Origin: Hominenteromicrobium mulieris
GTDB taxonomy: Bacteria; Bacillota; Clostridia; Oscillospirales; Acutalibacteraceae
Direction: 5' to 3'
Assembly: GCA_021029595.1 (NCBI GenBank)
Contig: JAJJOY010000005.1
Location: 62,001 to 126,000 of the forward strand
Length of the DNA: 64,000 bases
Shown one piece after another: positions 52,791 to 59,536 of this stretch. The notes beneath the pieces were generated by a model that was not told where the DNA came from, made no database searches, and saw nothing but the letters and a program-made list of their open reading frames with translations. The position numbers and the translations under genes were made by a program. Position 1 is the first letter of the stretch. Each line of letters opens with the position of its first letter.

Positions 52791-53473
52791 TATACGGCGA
52801 CATCGGCAACCCGAACGAAGTCACCTTAACGTGGTCGCGCACCAACACGGCGTATTCGGACACTTTAACGGACGACTGCCATTTCTACGTGTACGGATTA
52901 AACCTCTTAAAGCTGTTCTCGGATAACCTCGGCGATTATTCCAAGGTACAGTTCAAGCTCTACAACACGACCGACGGTTATTGGGTAACCGCAAATTCCG
53001 ATGATAACGGTAATTACCTCGTCAGCGGACATGCCGAAAGGGAAGACGACGCTTCCGTTTTGACCCCCGGCAGTTCCGGGCATCTTTTCTTAAAAGGTCT
53101 TGAAGACGACATCTACCGCGTGACGGAGATCAACACGGATGCAAATTACACGCTGCTCGGAAATTTCATCACCATGGAAATCCGCGCAAAAGAGTCTGGC
53201 AAGATCTGCGGCACCTGCGGAAAGAGCGAGCTGACTGCCGAAGCGTTTGAAAACGACAATGCCAAAGACATGAACGACGATAACGGTTCTGCTTCCGCCA
53301 TTGTGCCGATTCATGTGATGAACACGCGCGGGTATCGCCTGCCGAAAACCGGCGATGCCGGCACAACACTTCTTGCAGCTGGCGGCATAACCCTCGCCGT
53401 GCTCAGTGCCGCAGCGGTTATTTTGCTTCTGGTTTTCAAAAAAAAGATAAGTTTGACGATTAAAAAAGCATAA
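52791..53473 (+). pseudogene. Major pilin, C-terminal part with LPKTG anchor, in another frame
   Basis: The frame reads VYGDIGNPNEVTLTWSRTNT, then DDCHFYVYGLNLLKLFSDNL, SKVQFKLYNTTDGYWV, GLEDDIYRVTEINTDANYTL, and ends with the sorting signal RLPKTGDAGTT, a hydrophobic helix and a basic tail. It is the final Cna-B-like domain of the same pilin. The join at about 52790 shifts frame, so a complete pilin cannot be made without frameshifting. Confidence 0.78.
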
Positions 53474-53533
53474 CAAGCGAGCCCGCCTGTGTTGAAGCTT
53501 ACAGGCGGGCTCCGTTTTATTAAGGAGACTTTT

Positions 53534-54397
53534 ATGCACAAAAAGCGAATTTTGCTGCACGTTCTTTTTCTTGTTCTTTTCCTCATCGGCATCGGGGCAG
53601 CCGCATACCCGGCGTTCGGGAACTGGTATACCGAGCAAAAACGATCCGTTGTCCTGACCGAGTACGAAAAGGCACTTGCAAAAATAGAGGATGCCGATCT
53701 GACCGACGCATTCAAGCAAGCCGAAATCTATAACGATGCCCTTTTTACCGGCGAGATTGATGAGAAAGAACGCCCGGACTACGGCGAACTTCTCTGCACG
53801 ACCGAAGACGGCATCATGGGCTATGTGGAGATCCCAGCCATTCAAATTCGCCTGCCGATCTACCACGGCTGCACGGAAAACGAACTCAGCAAAGGTGCAG
53901 GGCACCTGCCGAGTTCGTCTCTGCCCGTCGGCGGAAAAAGCACGCACGCCGTTTTAGCTGCACACTCCGGCAGAGCAGATTCTAAAATGTTCACCGATTT
54001 GGATCAGGTCAAAGAAGGTGATCTGGTCTATCTTTACGTGCTGAATAAAACTTTGACGTATGAGGTAGACAAAATCACGGTCACAACACCCGATGACACC
54101 GACGCCATTCAGATCATCGACGGCGAAGACCTTCTGACGCTGCTGACCTGCACGCCATACGGCACGAATACGCACCGCCTGCTTGTGCGCGGGCATCGAA
54201 TTTTCCCCGACGAAACGCTCTCCACTTCTAAACCGTCAGAAGCAAAGCCCGAGCACCCCGACACGGCTGTTCACCGATCCACATGGACGAACGAGTACCG
54301 AAACGGGCTTACGGAAGGATTGCTTTTTGCTCTGCTCATTCTCTTAATATCCGTGTTTCTGTACGGCATTATCCGCCTGAAAGCCAAGCGCTCCTGA
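53534..54397 (+). CDS. Class C (pilus) sortase
   Basis: The 287-residue transpeptidase joins pilin subunits through the LPXTG threonine. It has an N-terminal anchor helix (ILLHVLFLVLFLIGIGAAAY), the lid-type region (about 50-75), catalytic His in LAAHSGRA, Cys and Arg in TLLTCTPYGTNTHRLLVRG, and a C-terminal second membrane helix. The start is ATG 53534 after AAGGAGAC. It appears intact although its substrates here are broken. Confidence 0.93.
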   Translation: MHKKRILLHVLFLVLFLIGIGAAAYPAFGNWYTEQKRSVVLTEYEKALAKIEDADLTDAFKQAEIYNDALFTGEIDEKERPDYGELLCTTEDGIMGYVEIPAIQIRLPIYHGCTENELSKGAGHLPSSSLPVGGKSTHAVLAAHSGRADSKMFTDLDQVKEGDLVYLYVLNKTLTYEVDKITVTTPDDTDAIQIIDGEDLLTLLTCTPYGTNTHRLLVRGHRIFPDETLSTSKPSEAKPEHPDTAVHRSTWTNEYRNGLTEGLLFALLILLISVFLYGIIRLKAKRS

Positions 54398-54403
54398 TTT
54401 TCT

Positions 54404-54826
54404 ATGAAAGAGATCAATCTGCGGGAATATTACCCGGAGCTTTACACCGAAGACTCTGTAATTTCGGTCTCGGATGAAATCGCGGAGATGATGCGCCGCT
54501 CCATATTAGAAGAAAAGGCGTATCAGCGCCGCTTATGTCGATATCAGGCCTACTACTCTTTAGATTACGCCCTGACCGCGGAAAATGAAAGAGATTTGCT
54601 CGACGACGAAGCACCCGAAGACCTGCAGGAGCAAAAGGAGCGCCGACGAAAACTGCAAAAAGCATTCCGAACGCTCACCCCATCCCAGCAGCGGCGCATC
54701 TATAAAAGGTACTTTCTTTGTATGAGCTATGTGGAAATCTCCCAGTCCGAAGGATGCACGATTTCTGCCGTTTGCAACAGCATCCACCGCAGCCTCAAAA
54801 AATTGAAAAAGAATTACGATCTATAA
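54404..54826 (+). CDS. Sigma-70-like regulator (region 4 HTH)
   Basis: The 140-residue protein begins MKEINLREYYPELYTED and has VSDEIAEMMRRSILEEKAYQ. Its C-terminal sigma region-4-like helix-turn-helix is LTPSQQRRIYKRYFLCMSYV, then ISQSEGCTISAVCNSIHRSL. It is a paralogue of the gene at 58644. Such proteins are common at the ends of element operons and may control transfer or pilus genes. It starts 6 bases after the sortase stop. Confidence 0.8.
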   Translation: MKEINLREYYPELYTEDSVISVSDEIAEMMRRSILEEKAYQRRLCRYQAYYSLDYALTAENERDLLDDEAPEDLQEQKERRRKLQKAFRTLTPSQQRRIYKRYFLCMSYVEISQSEGCTISAVCNSIHRSLKKLKKNYDL

Positions 54827-54833
54827 ATCCATG

Positions 54834-55019
54834 CTAAAAAATTCCGTCACAGCTTTCACTGCGGCGGAATTTTTTATATACGGTATCATTGCCGTGTACG
54901 CGTTCATTCCATGCCGCAATCATCGCTTCATTCATGGCGTCTACATCGGGATATGGCCGCTCGCACATCTCTACAACATTAGCATGGCCGAAGTGCGTAT
55001 CGGCAGTATAATAGATCAT
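54834..55019 (-). pseudogene. Metallophosphoesterase, N-terminal stub
   Basis: The first 47 residues (MIYYTADTHFGHANVVEMC, then NEAMIAAWNERVHGNDTVY) match calcineurin-like phosphoesterases of about 170 residues; DTHFGH is the first metal motif. The next motif (GD.) is replaced by sequence from the facing terminator, and the frame ends 13 codons later. Its AGGAGGCGGAGC ribosome site is intact. Confidence 0.75.
54836..54873 (+). terminator. Terminator of the pilus operon
   Basis: AAAAATTCCG pairs with CGGAATTTTT, with inner pairing. On the other strand it forms the last codons of the phosphoesterase stub, so the two were joined here. Confidence 0.85.
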
Positions 55020-55230
55020 AGTTGCTCCGCCTCCTATCGTTTGACCACCATCACAAGGGAGGAAGCATCTGCAATAAGGTGCTAATTACACCAGATGATC
55101 TTCATTAACCAGAGGAATACCCATGCTTTCCTTTGCAATCTCCAAAAACATCTTTATTGAATATACCAAAATAACATTCTACGTATGCCCTTATGATAAT
55201 CTCGTTTATATTATATATTTCGTAGTTTTT

Positions 55231-55329
55231 GCAAAAAGTCGTTTTAAAAAGTTTTACTTTGTTGCAAAAAGTCGTCCGAAAAAGTTTGCGATTCATAATC
55301 AAAGTCCATTGAAAAAGTTCACGATTTGT
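55231..55329 (+). repeat. Three tandem 33-bp repeats upstream of the second DUF4143 ATPase
   Basis: Units start at 55231, 55264 and 55297. Shared core: AAAGTC-N5-AAAAAGTT, then CGATT in units 2 and 3. The last unit carries the -35 box TTGAAA (55309-55314) that pairs, 17 bases on, with TATGCT (55332-55337). The surrounding 55020-55375 has no supported gene; on the minus strand the repeats read as an 11-residue peptide repeat. Confidence 0.8.
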
Positions 55330-55375
55330 GATATGCTATGCGCAAAGTTAGGAAAACGATTCGGAGGGAGCCGCG

Positions 55376-56062
55376 ATGTTAAAACGAAAAATAGAAAAGC
55401 GTTTGACTGAATGGAAAAACACACCGAGACACTAACCATTGATCATTAAAGGATGCAGACAGTGCGGAAAAACCTTTTCCGTGCTGGAGTTTGCTAAGAA
55501 AAATTATAAGCATGTGGTCTATCTGAATTTCTTCGAGAATCCGGACTATGCTTCCGTTTTTGCGGGGTCTCTGGACATTGACAACATCGTCATGCTGCTT
55601 TCTGCGCTGCTTGGGAAAGAGGCAGATTTTGAGACCGGAGAGACCGTTCTGGTGTTGGACGAGATACAGGATTGCCCCGAGGCCCGAACCGCATTGAAAT
55701 TCTTTCGGATCGACAGTCGGTACGATGTGATCGGCACCGGCTCTCTGCTCGGCGTAAAAGGCTATGGTAAGGAGCCGAAATCAGTTCCCGTAGGTTCGGA
55801 AACCGTAATTGATATGTATCCGCTAGATTTTGAGGAATTCCTGTGGGCAAACGGGATCTCCGAGCCGGTCATTAATATGTTGCAAAAAGCATTGGATACG
55901 GAAACGCCGGTGCCGGACGCATTACACAGCCGCATGAAGCAGCTCCTGCTGCAATATGCCGTCGTCGGTGGAATGCCGGATGCGGTACAGACTTTTGTGG
56001 ACAGCAAGCAGATGAACGAAGTGCTGCGTATCCAGCGTGACATCGTGCGTTCTTATGATTAG
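55376..56062 (+). pseudogene. DUF4143-type AAA ATPase, nonsense codon near start and 3' end lost
   Basis: A TCGGAGGGAGCCGCG site and ATG at 55376 open a frame MLKRKIEKRLTEWKNTPRH that hits TAA at 55433. The same frame then continues PLIIKGCRQCGKTFSVLEFA (Walker A), VLVLDEIQDCPEARTALKFF (Walker B), VIGTGSLLGVKGYG and YPLDFEEFLWANG, to RDIVRSYD. Intact relatives are about 420-450 residues, so about half is missing. The break coincides with the left end of the serine-recombinase element. Confidence 0.82.
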
Positions 56063-56106
56063 CGCCTATTAGGAAAACACACTGTCAAAGGGGTTTGTAG
56101 CGGGGG

Positions 56107-57789
56107 TTAGCCCGCTACTGCGGTATCTTCCGTAGTGTTAATTTCAATGTACTCTGCAATCTTGTGGAGCTCGTCAGCAAATTTGAATTTCACGCTGATA
56201 TTGCCGTTTTCATAGACCTTGATATAGTCCACAAGCTCAACCAAGATTTCCCGATTGAGGGCCTCAATGTTTTGATACTTCATAAAGGCTACCAGTGCGG
56301 GATGCTCGTTGTCTACATCGTTTGCCAGTTCTGCGCGTTCAGCGTTCAGCCGGGTAAGCACTGCGGAAATATCAGAAGTCTGCCGTTCATAGTCGGCTTT
56401 CATATCCCGGTATTCCTGCTGGGTGATTTCACCATCTTTCCAGTCCTGATAAAGAGATTGCTTGTAGCGTGTTATCTTTGTCAGTTCCCGCTCTTTTGCA
56501 GCTATCAGATCGTCCAGTCGGTAAGACTGGCTTTTTTTGATTGGAGCGGAATTGATCTGCGTGACGATTTCCGAGTAGGAAACAGCCAAATGTACCTGAT
56601 GCTGTACAGCGAACAAAACAGCAGCCTCCAGCCGTTCATGCTTGATTGAGTGCATGGTGCAGGCTGTCCGGGAACGGTTCTTGTAGGTTGAGCAAGAATA
56701 ATATACATTGTTGTTCTTGCCAACGCATCGGGTAATGGCCCGCCCGCAATCGGCACATTTCAGAAAGCCGCTGAATAAATGTACCTCACGGCCTTTCGGG
56801 GAAGTACGGGTATCACGCTGTAAGAGAGCCTGTACCTTGTCGAAAGTTTCATAGTCGATAATGGCCTCATGCGTTCCAGCCACTTCCACCCATTCCTCGC
56901 GGGGAACAGCTTCAATCTGGTGTACCTTGTAGCTTTTCACCCGGCTCCGGCCTTGGGCTAAATCCCCGGTGTAGGTCGGATTGGTAAGAATGGAGTGGAT
57001 CATGCGGGCTCCCCACATAGGATCGTCATACCCTCTTGTCGAAACAGGCAAGCCCTTTTGTACCTTGTAAGCCGAGGGGCTCGGTACGCCGTGTTCGTTC
57101 AGGTACAATGCGATAGCACGTTTTGATGACCCTTGAATAAGCATTGTGAAAATGAGTTTGACATTTTCAGCAGCATCGGGATCAACAATCAGCCTGTGCT
57201 TGTCCTTTTGGTGCTTTACATAGCCGTAAGGAGCAAATGCTCCGATATACTGGCCGTTGCGCCGTTTGTAATCAAATACCTGCCGGATCTTTTTGGAAGT
57301 CTGATAGCAGTAATTATCGTTCATCACGTTTGTAATGGGAACGATGATATTTGAAACGCTGTCGGGGTTCTTGTAGCTGTCCACATTCTCAGCAAGGCTG
57401 ATAAAGCGAACACCCATTTGAACAAACAGGTTATCGATCAAACTTCCGGCATCGCTATAATTTCGTGCGAAGCGGGACAGGTCTTTTACTATAACGCAGT
57501 TGATTTTACCACTCATGACATCCGCCAAGAGCCGTTGAAAATCTTCACGGTTGGCGTCCGTTCCAGTATGACCATCATCCACATATTCCGTGATGCTTTC
57601 AAACTCGTCAATGTTGCGTCGGTAAAAATCGTTCAGTAGGTCACGCTGGTTCTTTACGCTGTTGCTATCGTCTTTTCCTTTTTTCAAATCTTCCTTTGAA
57701 AGCCGGATATAGATGCCCAGCCGCCAGCGGCTGATTGTGTAAGAGGGAGAGAAACTCTGCTGATACCCTCTGTTTTTTGCTCGTGCCAT
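56107..57789 (-). CDS. Large serine recombinase (resolvase/integrase family)
   Basis: The 560-residue protein has the catalytic serine in GIYIRLSKEDL (about residue 32), a resolvase core (IVKDLSRFARNYSDAGSLID) and the recombinase domain (NPTYTGDLAQGRSRVKSYK). A zinc ribbon (CADCGRAITR...YYSCSTYKNRSRTAC) and a C-terminal coiled-coil (LDDLIAAKERELTKITRYKQ) follow. TnpX/TndX-like enzymes of this size integrate and excise elements without a partner. The gene ends 44 bases from the break in the ATPase gene, as expected for an integrase at the element end. Confidence 0.94.
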   Translation of the reverse strand: MARAKNRGYQQSFSPSYTISRWRLGIYIRLSKEDLKKGKDDSNSVKNQRDLLNDFYRRNIDEFESITEYVDDGHTGTDANREDFQRLLADVMSGKINCVIVKDLSRFARNYSDAGSLIDNLFVQMGVRFISLAENVDSYKNPDSVSNIIVPITNVMNDNYCYQTSKKIRQVFDYKRRNGQYIGAFAPYGYVKHQKDKHRLIVDPDAAENVKLIFTMLIQGSSKRAIALYLNEHGVPSPSAYKVQKGLPVSTRGYDDPMWGARMIHSILTNPTYTGDLAQGRSRVKSYKVHQIEAVPREEWVEVAGTHEAIIDYETFDKVQALLQRDTRTSPKGREVHLFSGFLKCADCGRAITRCVGKNNNVYYSCSTYKNRSRTACTMHSIKHERLEAAVLFAVQHQVHLAVSYSEIVTQINSAPIKKSQSYRLDDLIAAKERELTKITRYKQSLYQDWKDGEITQQEYRDMKADYERQTSDISAVLTRLNAERAELANDVDNEHPALVAFMKYQNIEALNREILVELVDYIKVYENGNISVKFKFADELHKIAEYIEINTTEDTAVAG

Positions 57790-57820
57790 TGTTCCTCCTT
57801 CCCTATCACATTACACTTAT

Positions 57821-57849
57821 ATTATAACTCTGTCCGAGGAGGACAACAA
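57821..57849 (-). promoter_or_regulatory. Promoter of the recombinase gene
   Basis: On the minus strand TTGTTG and TATAAT are 17 bases apart, about 30 bases before the start. Confidence 0.75.
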
Positions 57850-57862
57850 GGATGCCTCCGCT

Positions 57863-57881
57863 TCGGGACACTTTGTCTCGA
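57863..57881. repeat. Near-palindromic repeat, copy 1
   Basis: TCGGGACACTTTGTCTCGA, partly self-complementary (TCG.GACA / TGTC.CGA). Lies between the recombinase promoter and the small gene at 57908. Confidence 0.8.
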
Positions 57882-57894
57882 AGAAGCAAAACGA

Positions 57895-57914
57895 GCTGTA
57901 ACCGAAGTTACAGC
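57895..57914 (-). terminator. Hairpin with UUCG loop at the end of the gene at 57908
   Basis: GCTGTAAC-TTCG-GTTACAGC on the minus strand, followed by TCGTTTTGC; it overlaps the stop codon. Confidence 0.65.
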
Positions 57915-58174
57915 CCGCTTCTTTGCCGCAGCAGGAAATCCGTCAGCTTATCTTGGAGAGATGGCCCGCTTTCAGCAAATTCAATTTTCACGCCAACACC
58001 ACCGATGCAAAAGCAGTATGGATTTTTGACAGTCTGCAAAAATCGAGTGATGCGCTCCTTTCGGGAAAGCGCATTGTCAAAGGTCATACCGCTCACATCA
58101 GGCAGGGACTCGGCAGCCACCGCGCCAATGTCAACGCTTCTCATTTGTTCAAGTTCCTGTGTAGTTAATTTCAC
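57908..58174 (-). CDS. Small conserved element protein (DUF6870-like)
   Basis: The 88-residue protein starts with GTG at 58174, set by AAGGAGG six bases upstream. It reads KLTTQELEQMRSVDIGAVAA, then a helix with LSRKERITRFLQTVKNPYCF and a beta-rich KIEFAESGPSLQDKLTDFL end. The pattern (short protein beside sigma-like gene and recombinase) is frequent in Clostridia elements. The family name is tentative and function unknown. Confidence 0.65.
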   Translation of the reverse strand: MKLTTQELEQMRSVDIGAVAAESLPDVSGMTFDNALSRKERITRFLQTVKNPYCFCIGGVGVKIEFAESGPSLQDKLTDFLLRQRSGL

Positions 58175-58277
58175 GGTAAACCTCCTTCGCAGATTGATAG
58201 AACGCCTCTCGCTGTTTGCTGGGGAAACGCAACAGGCCAGCACCACCGGGATGCTGGCCTATTGCCTTACTCCACCT

Positions 58278-58295
58278 TGGGACACTTTGTCTCGA
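58278..58295. repeat. Near-palindromic repeat, copy 2
   Basis: TGGGACACTTTGTCTCGA: 17 bases (58279-58295) identical to copies 1 and 3. Lies upstream of the gene at 57908. Confidence 0.8.
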
Positions 58296-58310
58296 GGTTT
58301 ATTATAGTTT

Positions 58311-58481
58311 TTGAATATTAGAGAGCGCCGCACATATTTACTTGACCTGTCCAAAGACAATCTTTATTTTCTGTGCGGCGCTCTCAACGCAAGTAAAGCG
58401 ACAAGCCCGGAGGAACAGGCAGCCAGTCTGTTCAGCGCCGGATCATGGCCTTGGGCTGGCTGGGCCCATTTACAGTGCTGA
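58311..58481 (+). other. Possible small ORF with a perfect 14-bp inverted repeat
   Basis: A TTG-initiated frame of 56 residues (LNIRERRTYLLDLSKDNLYF..., ending GWAHLQC) has protein-like composition. GAGAGCGCCGCACA (58321-58334) and TGTGCGGCGCTCTC (58372-58385) within it form a perfect long stem with a 37-base loop. No good ribosome site precedes it, so the structure may be the real feature. The remaining bases to 58643 show nothing I can assign. Confidence 0.3.
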
Positions 58482-58643
58482 TGTTGTTCGCTCAATCTCT
58501 TTGGGAAGATGTCAACGCGCACCCACCGTCTGGCTCCCCGTACTTACTCAGGGTTGCCGTTATTCCCTTGCGTTAGGAAGAAAACCTCCTCTCATAAACC
58601 GAGACATTTTTTCATCAATTCCAAGTGGGTTAAGATGAAAAAA

Positions 58644-59054
58644 TCAAAAAGTTTTTTTCATGCGTTCAAGGCCACGCTTGATCGACTGGCGAATAGACTC
58701 CTCATGTACGCCCTCGGCCTTGGCAATTTCTTTAATCGACTTGCCAAGAATAATATGTGCGTCAATTCTGCGGCCCTGGATCTCCGGCAGAGAATTGAGA
58801 GCGTTCCACAGACGAAGAAAGGTTTCCATCCGTTCAAGGAGCTCCTGCGGGGTCGGCTCATGCAGGCAAGCGGAATACTCAATCCCGTCATCGCAGTCCA
58901 AAGAATACTGCGCCTTGTGCCGGGAGAGCCGCCGCTGGTAGGCCATCTCATAGCGGGCATCGGCCTTGAATACTTCGGCCACCTCGTCAGAAACTTCGAT
59001 AAGCTGATCCTGCGTGTACCAATAATAAAAATCTTTCAAATTGATAGTAGTCAT
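58644..59054 (-). CDS. Sigma-70-like regulator (region 4 HTH)
   Basis: The 136-residue protein begins MTTINLKDFYYWYTQDQLIEV and has VSDEVAEVFKADARYEMAYQ, an acidic linker, and a C-terminal helix-turn-helix (GRRIDAHIILGKSIKEIAKA, then EGVHEESIRQSIKRGLERMK). It is similar throughout to the protein at 54404 of the older element. The start ATG at 59054 follows GGAGGAT. It probably activates element genes. Confidence 0.8.
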   Translation of the reverse strand: MTTINLKDFYYWYTQDQLIEVSDEVAEVFKADARYEMAYQRRLSRHKAQYSLDCDDGIEYSACLHEPTPQELLERMETFLRLWNALNSLPEIQGRRIDAHIILGKSIKEIAKAEGVHEESIRQSIKRGLERMKKTF

Positions 59055-59389
59055 CGTAAAATCCTCCATTTCAGTTTGTTCGGGGTTGGTCGGAAACGAA
59101 ATGGAGCAACGGCGGAGAACGGCACCGCACCTCGGGACACTTTGTCTCGAAGTCTGGAAAGCAAAATGCGCCTGTGCGACACAAGGCCGCACAAGCGCAC
59201 GAAAAAGTATTATCGGTTATGTACTGTTTAATTTCATGTTCAAAACCGGACTGCTCCGACGGAGGGGCTACGCTTTTTTTAATTGGTGCAGATCATGGAT
59301 ACTGCGAAATAAAAAGAAGGACACGGAAAAATAACCTCCAATCGGCTACCGTGTCCCTGCAAGTCGTCATAGGTCTGCAAGCGCAAAGA
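59055..59389. other. Gene-free control region of the second element
   Basis: It contains copy 3 of the near-palindrome (59132-59150) upstream of the sigma-like gene and a hairpin GGACACGG/CCGTGTCC (59319-59356). I see no supported coding frame. Confidence 0.55.
59132..59150. repeat. Near-palindromic repeat, copy 3
   Basis: TCGGGACACTTTGTCTCGA, identical to copy 1. Confidence 0.8.
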
Positions 59390-59421
59390 AACGGCGGCTC
59401 TGATTTCTCAAAACCGCCGTT
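59390..59421 (-). terminator. Terminator of the ABC cargo operon
   Basis: AACGGCGG pairs with CCGCCGTT around a 16-base loop, 116 bases past the last ABC gene on the minus strand; followed by TCTTT. Confidence 0.6.
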
Positions 59422-59536
59422 AGGATAATAACTTAAAATAGGCGCGCAAAATCACCTGCCTCAGCCAGCGGTTTTTTTCTTTCCCCGTAGTCGGGGCAGG
59501 TTCATGCGCTATGCAATTATTCTTCTTTAGCTTCTA

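Larger units (their letters stand above)
31681..56062. mobile_element. Decayed integrative/conjugative element with accessory insertions
   Basis: The span runs from the cotJC break to the serine-recombinase insertion. It contains element-type genes in the usual order (parA, parB, small ICE proteins, ardA, Toprim, DUF3846, methylase, virB4 end, CHAP hydrolase), then an ABC/agr block and a pilus block. At least four genes are chimeric or internally deleted. No relaxase, coupling protein, integrase of its own or attachment repeat is visible. Boundaries are inferred from gene breaks. Confidence 0.65.

Noticed and set aside
55105..55302. Minus-strand 65-residue frame with an 11-residue repeat (KLFRTTFCN type)
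   Set aside because: The repeat is the direct consequence of the 33-bp DNA repeats; no ribosome site. Kept as a DNA repeat, not a gene.
59220..59430. Insertion-sequence end in the hairpin-rich stretch after the sigma-like gene
   Set aside because: The hairpins differ in sequence, no transposase is near and no target duplication is visible.
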